From positions 1 to 64,000 of the forward strand of contig CAZJDB010000187.1 of assembly GCA_964544695.1 (NCBI GenBank): DNA of 64,000 bases, given 5' to 3'. This document shows, piece by piece, positions 32,839 through 42,090 of this stretch. Under the pieces are notes generated by a model that made no database searches, had not been told where the DNA came from, and saw nothing but the letters and a program-made list of their open reading frames with translations. Position 1 is the stretch's first letter; each line of letters opens with the position of its first letter. This DNA comes from Dinghuibacter sp964544695. Lineage in GTDB: Bacteria > Bacteroidota > Bacteroidia > Chitinophagales > Chitinophagaceae. A program made the translations under genes and the position numbers.

Positions 32839-33309
32839 ATGGTTAAAGAAACACAATTGGATACTATTACCGGCATGATCGCTTCAATTATTGCCGGCAG
32901 TCCCGATATTTTCCTGGTGGAGGTTAAGATTAAACCTACGAACAATGTGAAGGTATTCCTGGATGGTGATTCCGGGATTTCCATTCAACGATGTGCGGAG
33001 GTTAACCGTTCCCTTTACAAGCGACTGGAAGAGAGCAATCTCTTTCCGGGCGGCGATTTCTCCCTGGAGGTTTCCTCCCCCGGGTTGGATGAACCCCTGA
33101 AATTGCAAAGGCAATACCAAAAGAACATTGGCCGGGATGTGGAAATCACAACCACCGAAGGAACTAAAATAGAAGGCCGTCTAACAAAAGCCGACCAGGA
33201 ACAGTTGACCATAGAGGAAGAAAAAGGTAAGAACAAGAAAAAGGAGATCGTGGTACACACGATCCCGGTAAACAATATTAAATCAACAAAAATTCAAATT
33301 AAGTTTTAA
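32839..33309 (+). CDS. rimP: Ribosome maturation factor RimP
   Basis: A 156-residue protein that helps assemble the 30S subunit. The ATG at 32839 (MVKETQLDTI) was preferred to the GTG five codons earlier. The N-terminal domain has the family pattern IFLVEVKIKPTNNVKVFLDGDSGISIQRCAEVNR, then GGDFSLEVSSPGLDEPLK, which is the RimP hallmark SPG. The C-terminal Sm-like domain is IGRDVEITTTEGTKIEGRL. It is the first gene of the operon with nusA 10 bases downstream. Confidence 0.93.
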   Translation: MVKETQLDTITGMIASIIAGSPDIFLVEVKIKPTNNVKVFLDGDSGISIQRCAEVNRSLYKRLEESNLFPGGDFSLEVSSPGLDEPLKLQRQYQKNIGRDVEITTTEGTKIEGRLTKADQEQLTIEEEKGKNKKKEIVVHTIPVNNIKSTKIQIKF

Positions 33310-33319
33310 CAGGTTTGTT

Positions 33320-34567
33320 ATGGCAAGTATTAACCTGATTGAGTCGTTCCAGGATTTCAAGGAGGCTGAAAACATCGACCGCCCGACCTTGATGAAAGTG
33401 TTGGAAGACGTTTTCAAGACATTGCTCCGTAAGAAATACGGCTCTGACGAAAATTTTGACGTAATCGTCAATACGGAAAAGGGCGACCTGGAAATCGTCC
33501 GCCGGCGCTTGATCGTGGAAGACGGCCAGGTGAATGATCCACTGGCTGAAGTGGGCTACAGCGAAGCCGCGAAAATAGAGCCGGACTTCGAGGTGGGTGA
33601 AGAACTCTATGAAGAGGTGGACATCCTGGACTTCGGACGAAGGGCTATCCTGGCGGCCAAACAAACCCTGGCCAGCCGTATCGGAGACCTGAAGAAGAAT
33701 GTCCTGGTCAAAAAATATTCGGACAGGGTCGGGGAGATCGTTTCAGGGGAAGTTTACCAGGTATGGAAGAAAGAGGTATTATTGCTGGATGAAGAGGGTA
33801 ACGAGCTGATCCTGCCCAAATCGGAACAGATCCCTTCAGACTATTTCAAGAAGGGGGAAAACATCCGGGCAGTGGTCAAAAAGGTGGAATTGAAAAACAA
33901 TACCCCCGTCATCATCCTTTCCCGCACGCATTCCAGTTTCCTGGCTAAGCTCCTTGAAATCGAAGTCCCCGAGATATTCGACGGCCTGATCGCCATCCGC
34001 AAGATCGTTAGGGAACCCGGCGAACGCGCCAAAGTGGCCGTGGAATCCTTCGATGACCGCATCGACCCGGTGGGGGCCTGCGTGGGCATGAAGGGAAGCC
34101 GGATTCATGGGATCGTCCGGGAATTGAAAAACGAGAATATCGACGTCATCAACTGGACCAATAATATCAACCTGCTCATCCAGCGTTCCCTAACCCCTGC
34201 CAAGATTACGAGCATGGACGTGGACACGGAAAGGAGGCACGCTGATGTGTACCTGAAGCCTGACCAGGTTTCCCTGGCCATTGGCCGCAAAGGGGTCAAT
34301 ATTAAATTGGCCTGCGAATTGACTTCCCTGGACATTGACGTGTACCGGGATAATGAAGGCGAAGTGGAAGAGTTCGATATCGACCTGGATGAATTTGCAG
34401 ACGAGATAGAGCCTTGGATCATCGACGAGTTCAAGCGGATTGGCTGTGATACGGCCAGAAGCGTACTGGACCTGACGGTGTCTGAGCTCGAAAGGAGGAC
34501 GGACCTGGAAAAAGAAACTATCGATGAGGTTCGTCGGGTCCTGAAAGAAGAATTTGAAGCCGAATAG
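33320..34567 (+). CDS. nusA: Transcription termination/antitermination factor NusA
   Basis: A 415-residue protein that binds RNA polymerase and RNA to control pausing, termination and antitermination. The N-terminal RNA-polymerase domain covers residues 1-125; the S1 domain follows (SDRVGEIVSGEVYQVWKKEVLL, about 130-200); then two KH domains with VGMKGSRIHGIVREL and IGRKGVNIKLACEL as their GxxG loops. The C-terminus ends with a single helix-hairpin-helix-like acidic segment, as is usual in Bacteroidetes. It lies between rimP and infB, the classical order, and the leader hairpin is a candidate for its feedback control. Confidence 0.95.
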   Translation: MASINLIESFQDFKEAENIDRPTLMKVLEDVFKTLLRKKYGSDENFDVIVNTEKGDLEIVRRRLIVEDGQVNDPLAEVGYSEAAKIEPDFEVGEELYEEVDILDFGRRAILAAKQTLASRIGDLKKNVLVKKYSDRVGEIVSGEVYQVWKKEVLLLDEEGNELILPKSEQIPSDYFKKGENIRAVVKKVELKNNTPVIILSRTHSSFLAKLLEIEVPEIFDGLIAIRKIVREPGERAKVAVESFDDRIDPVGACVGMKGSRIHGIVRELKNENIDVINWTNNINLLIQRSLTPAKITSMDVDTERRHADVYLKPDQVSLAIGRKGVNIKLACELTSLDIDVYRDNEGEVEEFDIDLDEFADEIEPWIIDEFKRIGCDTARSVLDLTVSELERRTDLEKETIDEVRRVLKEEFEAE

Positions 34568-34591
34568 GTAGTTTTGTACCGATAAAAATTT

Positions 34592-37500
34592 ATGTCAGAA
34601 GCTACAACACCGCGATTAATGGCCGCCGCCAAAGAGTTTAATGTCGGCAAGGACACGCTGGTAGACTTTTTGATTGCGAAAGGATTCAACCGGGATGATT
34701 TGAAGCCAACTTCAAAGCTGACGGATGAGATGTACCATGCGCTCCAACAAGGTTTTCAGACGGATAAGGCGGCCAAGGCCAAAAGTGATAAGATCGAGAT
34801 CCCCAAAGGGTCTCTGGTCGATCCATTGAAGAAAAAGAAGAAGGAAGAAGAGGAAGAAGCACCTGTGAAAAAGGAGGCGTTCAAGACGCCTTTGCCCAAG
34901 GATGAGCCCCAGCAAGCACCCCCACCACCTCCGCCGCCACCTCCCGTGGTCGAACGCCCTGCGCCCGAACCCGTGGCCGAGGCCGCGCCAAAGCCGCAAG
35001 CCCAAGCGCAACCTCAGGCAAAAGCAGCGCCGGTAGAGGAAAAGATCACGAAAATAGACGCCCCTGAGTTGGAAGGCCCCAAGGTGATTAAAAAGATCGA
35101 CCTGGACGCCATAGGGCCTAAGAAAGCGCCCAAGGAAGAACCCGCTGCTCCCCCCGTGGAAGCGAAAAAGGCAGAACCCGCGGCGCCGGCCCCAGAGAAA
35201 AAGGCCCCCGAAAAGCCCGTCGAGCAGCCACCCGTCGTACCGGAAGTCCCGGTAGAGGCGAAAGTGGAAGAAGGACGGCTATCCAATATTCGCGCGGATA
35301 GACTCGAAGGCCCCAAGATCATGGGGAAGATCGATCTGCCCGTCAACAGCGATACCCGGCCTAAGCCCAAGGAAGAAAAAAGGAAACGCAAGCGGATTCC
35401 CCTGGACAAAAAAGGGGAACCCGGAGGAGGACATCAGCAGAATAACGCTCCTCAGGGCCGTACCGGAAATAATAACTTCCAAAACCGGGGCCCGCATCCC
35501 GGTGGTGGCCACTCAAACAGCGGACACCCCGGAGGAGGCCAACATCAGGGAGGCCAACATCAAGGGGGCGGACATCCCGGCGGTGGCGGACCTAACAGAG
35601 GTCCCCAACAGGGCAATCGGCCAGGAGGCCCCTTCCAACAACGAGGTCCGGGCGGCCAACAAGGCAACAGGAGCCATGGTCCCAGCCAGGGGGGTCGCGG
35701 CGGAGATCGCCGGGATAACCGTGGTGGACCGCACAAACCACCGGAACCCAGGGAAATCAATGCAAAGGAAATTCAGGATAAGATCAGGGAAACCCAGTCC
35801 AAGCTGGCCGGTGCCGCGGGAAGGGGTAAAAGCCTGAAGGCCAAATATCGTAAGGCTAAAAGGGATGAACAGGCCGAGCAAATGGGAGATGAGGGTACGG
35901 ATAACAAACTCCAGGTTACCGAATTTATCAGCGTGGCGGAGTTTGCCAACCTCATGGACGTGAGCTTTGCCGAGGTGATCAGCAAGTGTATGAGCCTGGG
36001 CATCATGGTCAGCATCAACCAACGCCTGGACGCCGAAGTAATTGAACTGGTCGCCGGGGAATTCGGATACGAGGTGGAATTCATCGATATGAAGGAACAG
36101 GATGAATTCGAGACCGATGACGAAGAGGACGATCCCGAGGCCCTTCAGCCCAGGGCGCCCATCGTGACCATCATGGGTCACGTCGACCACGGTAAGACCT
36201 CTCTCCTGGACTATATCCGGAATGCCAACGTGGTAGCCGGGGAAGCCGGAGGGATCACCCAGCACATCGGGGCCTACGAAGTAGTTACCGCCAGCGGCAA
36301 GAAAATCACCTTCCTCGATACACCGGGACACGAAGCCTTTACGGCCATGCGTGCGCGCGGTGCCAAGGGATCGGATATTGCCGTCATCGTGGTGGCTGCG
36401 GACGATGCCGTCATGCCCCAGACGCGGGAGGCGATCAGCCATGCGCAGGCGGCCGGGGTACCCATGATTTTTGCTATCAATAAGATCGATAAGGAAGGGG
36501 CCAACCCCGAGAAAATAAAAGAACAACTGGCCGGCATGAATTTGCTGGTGGAGGACTGGGGCGGTAAATACCAAAGCCAGGCAATCTCCGCCAAGTCGGG
36601 CCTGAATGTGGACCTGCTGTTGGAAAAGATACTCCTGGAGGCGGAATTGCTGGAACTCAAGGCCAACCCCGACAGGATGGCCGTAGGAACCATCATCGAA
36701 GCCTCCCTGGACAAAGGTCGGGGCTATGCCACCAGCGTCCTGGTCGAAACCGGTACCATGAGGGTGGGCGATATTCTCGTCGTGGGACAACACTACGGGC
36801 GTGTCAAAGCCATGTTCAACGAACGGAACCAACGCGTGGACGCGGCGGGACCTTCTGCCCCGGTGCAGATGCTGGGCCTGAATGGGGCTCCGCAGGCCGG
36901 GGAGAAGTTCAAGGTCTATGATGACGAATCCGAAGCCAAGGAAATAGCGACCCGCCGGGCCCAAATCCTGCGCGAGCAGGGTCTCCGCGCCAAAAAGCAC
37001 ATTACCCTGGACGAAATCGGGCGTCGCCTGGCCCTGGGCAACTTCAAAGAGTTGAACCTCATCATCAAGGGTGACGTGGATGGCTCGGTCGAAGCACTCA
37101 GCGATTCCCTGCAGAAGCTTTCCACCGAGGAAATCGCCGTACGCGTGGTCCTCAAAGGAGTGGGGCAGATTACGGAAAGCGACGTACTGCTGGCTACGGC
37201 TTCCGACGCGGTCATCGTCGGCTTCCAGGTCCGACCATCCATGCAGGCCGCCAAGCTTGCGGAAAAAGAAGGCGTGCAGATCAAGGCCTACTCCATCATC
37301 TATACCGCCATCGACGAGGTCAAGAGCGCCATGGAAGGGATGCTGGAACCGAAGATCACCGAGAAGATCACCGCCAATGTGGAGGTCCGCGAAACGTACA
37401 AGTTTGAAAAGATCACAGTCGCCGGTTGTTTTGTCATGGAAGGCAAAATCTTCCGAAACAGCAGGATCCGCGTGGTTCGGGACGGTATCGTCATCCATGC

Positions 37501-37654
37501 CGGAGAACTGGGCTCCCTCAAGCGCTTCAAGGACGACGTCAAGGAAGTCCAATCCGGGATGGAATGCGGCCTTAGTATAAAGGGCTTTAGTGACATCAGG
37601 GTCGGCGACATCGTCGAGGCGTACGAAGAAGAAGAAGTTAAACGTAAGTTATAA
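34592..37654 (+). CDS. infB: Translation initiation factor IF-2
   Basis: A 1020-residue GTPase that delivers initiator tRNA to the 30S subunit. The N-terminal IF2_N domain (1-60) is followed by a long low-complexity segment, first Lys/Glu/Pro/Ala-rich (nine consecutive Pro near residue 113) and then a Gly/Arg/Gln/His-rich stretch at about 275-385 with RGG-like repeats. A second IF2_N domain begins near 450. The G domain starts at about 525: GHVDHGKTS (G1), DTPGHE (G3) and NKID (G4). Domains II, III and IV follow to the end. The length is at the upper end for the family because of the Gly-rich segment. It closes the rimP-nusA-infB set. Confidence 0.96.
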   Translation: MSEATTPRLMAAAKEFNVGKDTLVDFLIAKGFNRDDLKPTSKLTDEMYHALQQGFQTDKAAKAKSDKIEIPKGSLVDPLKKKKKEEEEEAPVKKEAFKTPLPKDEPQQAPPPPPPPPPVVERPAPEPVAEAAPKPQAQAQPQAKAAPVEEKITKIDAPELEGPKVIKKIDLDAIGPKKAPKEEPAAPPVEAKKAEPAAPAPEKKAPEKPVEQPPVVPEVPVEAKVEEGRLSNIRADRLEGPKIMGKIDLPVNSDTRPKPKEEKRKRKRIPLDKKGEPGGGHQQNNAPQGRTGNNNFQNRGPHPGGGHSNSGHPGGGQHQGGQHQGGGHPGGGGPNRGPQQGNRPGGPFQQRGPGGQQGNRSHGPSQGGRGGDRRDNRGGPHKPPEPREINAKEIQDKIRETQSKLAGAAGRGKSLKAKYRKAKRDEQAEQMGDEGTDNKLQVTEFISVAEFANLMDVSFAEVISKCMSLGIMVSINQRLDAEVIELVAGEFGYEVEFIDMKEQDEFETDDEEDDPEALQPRAPIVTIMGHVDHGKTSLLDYIRNANVVAGEAGGITQHIGAYEVVTASGKKITFLDTPGHEAFTAMRARGAKGSDIAVIVVAADDAVMPQTREAISHAQAAGVPMIFAINKIDKEGANPEKIKEQLAGMNLLVEDWGGKYQSQAISAKSGLNVDLLLEKILLEAELLELKANPDRMAVGTIIEASLDKGRGYATSVLVETGTMRVGDILVVGQHYGRVKAMFNERNQRVDAAGPSAPVQMLGLNGAPQAGEKFKVYDDESEAKEIATRRAQILREQGLRAKKHITLDEIGRRLALGNFKELNLIIKGDVDGSVEALSDSLQKLSTEEIAVRVVLKGVGQITESDVLLATASDAVIVGFQVRPSMQAAKLAEKEGVQIKAYSIIYTAIDEVKSAMEGMLEPKITEKITANVEVRETYKFEKITVAGCFVMEGKIFRNSRIRVVRDGIVIHAGELGSLKRFKDDVKEVQSGMECGLSIKGFSDIRVGDIVEAYEEEEVKRKL

Positions 37655-37701
37655 ATTCCCGCACCGCTTCCATTGCGACGGGGCAAATGATACTTTTGGT
37701 T

Positions 37702-39090
37702 ATGCAGAAAATTGTCTTGTGCCTTAGCTTGTTTGTTTCCGTAGGTGCTTCTGCTCAAAAGGTAGTTGCCGATAAGATCGTTGGGATCGTGGGAGACAAG
37801 ATCATCCTCAAGTCGGATATAGACCAGAATATAGACCAGGCCAAACGCCAGAACCTGATGGACGCTCACCCGGAACTGGGTGATCCCTGCTGGCAGATGC
37901 AAGCGGCGCTCACCACGAAGGCGCTGGTGTTGCAGGCGGAAAAGGACTCCATCCCCGTATCGGACGAAGACGTGGAAAATGCCCTGGACCTGAGGGTCCG
38001 CAACTGGGTCCAGATCTATGGCAGTAAAGAGGTCCTGGAACAGGTAGTGGGCAGGACGATTTACCAGATCAAGGACGAATTCCGTACCGCGATCCGGGAA
38101 AATCTCCTTGCGGATGGAATGCGCAAAAAGGTGGTGGAGGACGTGACGGTAACCCCTACCGAGGTGAAGGATTACTATAATCGGATTCCCAAGGATAGCC
38201 TTCTGTATTTTGAAAGCCAGATGCAGGTCGGGCAAATCGTCATTGCACCAAGAAACAACCTGGAGCTCGACCAATACCTCAGGGACGAACTGAATGGATA
38301 CAAGCAGGAAGTAGAATCCGGGAAACGGTCCTTCGAACTCCTGGCCAAGCTGTATACCGACGACCCGGGATCCAAAGATCGGGGCGGCTTGCTCCAGGTC
38401 AACCGGACGGACAAGGGGATAGACCCCATTTTCCTGGCCGCCGCTTTTCGTTTAAAGGAGGGGCAAGTTTCCCCTGTCATTAAGGCCAAGGACGGATACG
38501 ACATCATCCAGATGGTTGCTCGTTCGGGCGACGACGCCACCGTTCGCTACATCCTGAAAGCCCCCCAGGTGTCGGATGCCGAGTTGAATTCCGCGAAGGC
38601 CAGGCTGGATACGATCCGTATGAACCTCGTCAGCGGAAAGCTGGCCTTTGGACAAGCGGTCGCCCTCTATAGCGAAGACGATAATTCTAAAGAATACGGA
38701 GGCTTGCTCCTTTCTCCGGTGGACGGGTCTACCTTTTTCACTTACGAGGATATGGATAAGGACCTGATCGATACCGTAAAGAACATGAAGGTGGGTGAGT
38801 TTTCGGAACCCGTGGTCTTCACCGACAGGCTGAAGCGCGAGGTGCGCATCATCTTCCTGAAATCCCGGTCAGAGCCGCACCGGATGAACCTGACCGATGA
38901 CTACAACAAGATCTCGGATGATGCCCTGGTGGAAAAGAAAAACCAGGTGTTTCAGAAGTGGCTGGCTAAAAAGATCCCTTCGTATTATATCATGATCGAC
39001 CCGGATTACCTTTCCTGTTCCTACTTAAAGGCCTGGGCGGCCTACGCCAACCCTGATTCTAAAGGGGTCGCTGCGGACAAAAAGAAGTAG
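37702..39090 (+). CDS. SurA-like periplasmic peptidylprolyl isomerase
   Basis: A 462-residue chaperone/isomerase. The start at MQKIVLCLSLFVSVGASAQ (37702) gives a clean signal peptide; the frame is open five codons further. Residues 25-170 form the SurA N-terminal helical domain (KIVGIVGDKIILKSDIDQNI). Two parvulin-like domains follow, the first with LLAKLYTDDPGSKDRGGLLQVN and VIKAKDGYDIIQM, the second with FGQAVALYSEDDNSKEYGGLL. SurA-type proteins guide outer-membrane proteins through the periplasm. It begins 47 bases after infB and may be read from the same operon. Confidence 0.88.
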   Translation: MQKIVLCLSLFVSVGASAQKVVADKIVGIVGDKIILKSDIDQNIDQAKRQNLMDAHPELGDPCWQMQAALTTKALVLQAEKDSIPVSDEDVENALDLRVRNWVQIYGSKEVLEQVVGRTIYQIKDEFRTAIRENLLADGMRKKVVEDVTVTPTEVKDYYNRIPKDSLLYFESQMQVGQIVIAPRNNLELDQYLRDELNGYKQEVESGKRSFELLAKLYTDDPGSKDRGGLLQVNRTDKGIDPIFLAAAFRLKEGQVSPVIKAKDGYDIIQMVARSGDDATVRYILKAPQVSDAELNSAKARLDTIRMNLVSGKLAFGQAVALYSEDDNSKEYGGLLLSPVDGSTFFTYEDMDKDLIDTVKNMKVGEFSEPVVFTDRLKREVRIIFLKSRSEPHRMNLTDDYNKISDDALVEKKNQVFQKWLAKKIPSYYIMIDPDYLSCSYLKAWAAYANPDSKGVAADKKK

Positions 39091-39114
39091 GCCCTTCGGG
39101 CCTTGGCGCCGGGC

Positions 39115-40014
39115 CTACCATCCCAAACCCGGGGTGTCCGAGCGAAAGACGTCTAAAGCCTTTTTATCCTGTAACGTGACGTAAACGGTCTTCCCGTCCT
39201 TTCCCCCAAAGGTCAGGTTGCTGCAGCTTTTTCCCGTGAGGGGAACTTCTCTCAACAATTCTCCCTCAGGCGAAAAAATGGCAATAACCCCCTTCCCGTA
39301 GCGGTCCACATAGAGGTTGCCCTTTTTATCGCAGTGCATGCCGTCCAGGCCGTAGTCCTTGAAGGACACGAACAGCCTTTTATTCGCCACGTTCCCCATC
39401 GTATCGATGTCATAGGACCAGATGTTCCGCTGCACGCTTTCATTCACGTATAGGGTCTTTTCATCGGGAGAGAGGCAAATCCCGTTGGTTGTACCCATTT
39501 TGTCAGAAAGGAGGGACGCCTTTCCATCGAGGTCGATCCTCCAAAGTTTTCCCGTGCTGTCGCTCCACTTGGGATCGGACGCCAGGATGTATCCATAATT
39601 CCTGCTGAGGCAAAGGTCATTGGGCTGGTTGAACCTGGTGTCGTGGCAGAACACGCTCACCTCCTTTTTCCGGTTGACGAATAAAACATTATGCCCGGTA
39701 AAGTCCGCGATGTACATATTTCCGTCCCGGTCGAAGCGGATGGCATTGCCTGTGCTGCCCTGGGGGAGGGTCAGGTACAACTTACAATGACCGGAGGTAT
39801 CCACATAGGCGATGGTCCCGTCCTGCCCGAAGTTGACTACGAAGAGGCTGTCATGGAACACACCCGGGCCCTCGATATTATTCGTGAAAAGATCGGGGGG
39901 CGTCAGGGCTCTGCTTTCGAATAAATGGGCCTCTTTCGGGGCCTGGTGAATGGGCAAGGCTGTACAAGAAAACAACAACAATACCAATCCTGAAGAATTA
40001 ATTTTCCAGTTCAT
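39115..40014 (-). CDS. SMP-30/gluconolactonase-type beta-propeller protein
   Basis: A 299-residue exported protein. The start at MNWKINSSGLVLLLFSCTALP (40014) gives a lipoprotein signal with Cys17. The rest is a six-bladed propeller: NAIRFDRDGNMYIADFTGHN, NDLCLSRNYGYILASDPKW, TNGICLSPDEKTLYVNES, DGMHCDKKGNLYVDRYGKG. These loops carry the metal and substrate residues (Glu/Asn/Asp) of lactonases. It likely hydrolyses a lactone outside the inner membrane, substrate unknown. It is divergent from the GNAT gene, with only 24 bases between the two start codons. Confidence 0.85.
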   Translation of the reverse strand: MNWKINSSGLVLLLFSCTALPIHQAPKEAHLFESRALTPPDLFTNNIEGPGVFHDSLFVVNFGQDGTIAYVDTSGHCKLYLTLPQGSTGNAIRFDRDGNMYIADFTGHNVLFVNRKKEVSVFCHDTRFNQPNDLCLSRNYGYILASDPKWSDSTGKLWRIDLDGKASLLSDKMGTTNGICLSPDEKTLYVNESVQRNIWSYDIDTMGNVANKRLFVSFKDYGLDGMHCDKKGNLYVDRYGKGVIAIFSPEGELLREVPLTGKSCSNLTFGGKDGKTVYVTLQDKKALDVFRSDTPGLGW

Positions 40015-40038
40015 TTTTCTAAGGTCGTATATTTTAGG

Positions 40039-40554
40039 ATGCAACCACGCCTGCTGATAAGAAAAGCCTCCGCGGAGGACATTCCCTTGTTGTTGAGCCT
40101 GGGCCGGAAGACGTTTTATGAGGCCTTCGGCGATGTGAATACCGAAGAGAATATGAACTTGTTCCTGGAACAACAGTTCCAGACAGAAGTGCTGCATCGC
40201 GAGATGGCCGAGGAAGGCGCCGCCTTCTTCATTGCCTTTAACAACGAAACCCCCGTTGCCTTCACCAAGCTCAGGACCGGTTATGAACCCATCGAAATCG
40301 TGGGCGCCCTGGAAATAGAGCGCATCTATGTCCTGAAGGAATTCCAGGATCGAAAGATCGGTGCGGTCCTGATTCAGCACAACCTGGACTATGCCCGGGA
40401 AAATGGTTTCAACCTGATCTGGCTGGGGGTTTGGGAGCACAACACCAATGCCATCCGGTTCTATCAACGCTGGGGATTCCAGACCTTCGGAACACACGCC
40501 TTCACACTGGGTCGGGAAATCCAGACCGATGTGCTTATGAAGAGACCTATATAA
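40039..40554 (+). CDS. GNAT family N-acetyltransferase
   Basis: A 171-residue acetyltransferase. The acetyl-CoA-binding motif A is LEIERIYVLKEFQDRKIGAVLIQHNLDYA (R/Q-x-x-G-x-G/A replaced by QDRKIGAV). Motif B is GFNLIWLGVWEHNTNAIRFYQRWGFQTFGTH. The substrate could be an amino acid, protein N-terminus or antibiotic; nothing nearby points to one. It starts 24 bases from the divergent SMP-30 gene and is followed, after 82 bases, by the ATP-grasp gene. Confidence 0.88.
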   Translation: MQPRLLIRKASAEDIPLLLSLGRKTFYEAFGDVNTEENMNLFLEQQFQTEVLHREMAEEGAAFFIAFNNETPVAFTKLRTGYEPIEIVGALEIERIYVLKEFQDRKIGAVLIQHNLDYARENGFNLIWLGVWEHNTNAIRFYQRWGFQTFGTHAFTLGREIQTDVLMKRPI

Positions 40555-40636
40555 TATTTAAAGCATGTTTAGTTTTTAGCCCTTTTTTCCATAAATTATC
40601 CTTTCGATCCCATCGGGATGCTTCAAACCGCGCAAA

Positions 40637-42082
40637 ATGAGCTTGGATAAACTATTGAGTGAATACCATTGTCCCGAAGGAATTTGGGATGAGATGTGCG
40701 GAGCTGATGCTACCCGGGACCATTACGATAAAGTTATCCATACCCTCAGACAGTTGGATGTAGGCGCCCTGATACAAAAGGACCGTCTCGCGGCCGAACT
40801 TTTCATGAACCAGGGAATCACCTTTACGGTCTACAGCGACAACCGGGGCATAGAGCGGATCTTTCCCTTCGACATCATTCCTCGCGTGATCCCCGGACAC
40901 GAATGGGATCACATCGAAAGGGGTATCCAGCAACGCCTCAAAGCCTTGAACCTTTTTCTCAAGGACATTTACGGACCCCAGGATATCCTAAAGGCGAGGG
41001 TCATCCCCGCTTCCCTGGTGGCCTCTTGTCCGCACTACACCAGGGAAGCCTATGGGATCCGGGTGCCTCACGATATTTATGTGCACATTTCCGGAATAGA
41101 CCTGATCAGGGGAAACGACGGACGGTTTTATGTTTTAGAGGATAATCTGAGGACACCCTCCGGGGTAAGTTATATGCTTGAAAACCGGGAAGTGACCAAG
41201 CGGTTGTTTCCGAACCTGCTCACAGATAGCCAGGTCAGGAGGATCAGCGACTACCCACTCGTGCTCCACGAAATCCTTTCCCAACTGGCACCCACCCAAC
41301 TGGCCCATCCCACCGTGGTCATCCTGACACCGGGCGTTTTCAATTCCGCCTATTATGAGCACACCTTCCTGGCCCGCCAAATGGGCATTTCCCTCGTGGA
41401 AGGCCGGGACCTCACCGTGGATAACCATAAGGTGTATATGAAAACAACCAACGGACTCGAGCAGGTGCACGTGATCTACCGGCGCATAGACGACGAATAT
41501 CTGGATCCCCTCGTTTTCCGGCCAGACAGCGCCCTGGGAGTTCCGGGACTTATGGGTGCCTACCGGAAAGGGAACGTGGCCATTGTCAATGCGGTGGGCA
41601 ACGGGGTCGCCGATGACAAGGCGGTTTACGCCTACGTGCCCGGGATGATCCGCTTTTACCTGAATGAAGAGCCCATCCTGCCCAATGTACCGACCTATCA
41701 ATTGAGCGATCCGGACACCCGGGCCTATGTATTCGAGCACATCGGTAATATGGTGATCAAACGCACTAATCAATCGGGTGGTTACGGCATGATCATGGGC
41801 AACCGGGTCGGCGAGGAAGAATGGAAGCATGCGCGCGCGCAGATCGAAAAGGAATCCAGGAACTTTATCGCCCAACCGATCATTCCCCTGTCTACGGTGC
41901 CCTGTTTCATAGACGGAGGGTTCCGGCCCAGGCACGTTGATCTCAGGCCTTATGCCCTGTATGGCCCCCAGGGTATCCGTATTGTTCCCGGAGGGTTGAC
42001 CAGGGTTGCCTTGAAAGAGGGTTCCCTCGTGGTCAATAGTTCCCAGGGTGGAGGCAGCAAGGACACCTGGGTCATAGATTAA
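40637..42082 (+). CDS. Circularly permuted ATP-grasp type 2 protein
   Basis: A 481-residue ligase of the circularly permuted ATP-grasp group. The catalytic motifs appear in permuted order: FYVLEDNLRTPSGVSYMLENR (residues 170-190, metal and phosphate site), VILTPGVFNSAYYEHTFLAR, VHVIYRRIDDEYLDPLVF, and VIKRTNQSGGYGMIMG and FIAQPIIPLSTVPCF near the C-terminus. It is the first gene of the conserved trio with alpha-E and transglutaminase proteins. Comparative genomics has proposed that such trios make or attach a peptide-like product; the reaction is not known. The alpha-E gene begins 8 bases after its stop. Confidence 0.9.
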   Translation: MSLDKLLSEYHCPEGIWDEMCGADATRDHYDKVIHTLRQLDVGALIQKDRLAAELFMNQGITFTVYSDNRGIERIFPFDIIPRVIPGHEWDHIERGIQQRLKALNLFLKDIYGPQDILKARVIPASLVASCPHYTREAYGIRVPHDIYVHISGIDLIRGNDGRFYVLEDNLRTPSGVSYMLENREVTKRLFPNLLTDSQVRRISDYPLVLHEILSQLAPTQLAHPTVVILTPGVFNSAYYEHTFLARQMGISLVEGRDLTVDNHKVYMKTTNGLEQVHVIYRRIDDEYLDPLVFRPDSALGVPGLMGAYRKGNVAIVNAVGNGVADDKAVYAYVPGMIRFYLNEEPILPNVPTYQLSDPDTRAYVFEHIGNMVIKRTNQSGGYGMIMGNRVGEEEWKHARAQIEKESRNFIAQPIIPLSTVPCFIDGGFRPRHVDLRPYALYGPQGIRIVPGGLTRVALKEGSLVVNSSQGGGSKDTWVID

Positions 42083-42090
42083 TTGTTGAT

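Noticed and set aside
35480..35740. Gly-rich repetitive DNA as a CRISPR or tandem-repeat locus
   Set aside because: It is in-frame coding repeat within IF-2, and there are no regular spacers.
35513..37552. Long open frame (679 codons) antisense to infB
   Set aside because: It mirrors the codon structure of a well-conserved gene in GC-rich DNA; its translation is rich in His, Asp and Gly without any domain pattern.
39088..39117. TAGGCCC/GGGCCTA inverted repeat after the SurA-like gene as terminator
   Set aside because: No T tract on either strand. It may be a weak hairpin but the evidence is too thin.
40015..40497. N-terminal extension of the SMP-30 gene
   Set aside because: It is antisense to the GNAT gene and lacks any similarity. 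The lipoprotein signal at 40014 is a clear start.
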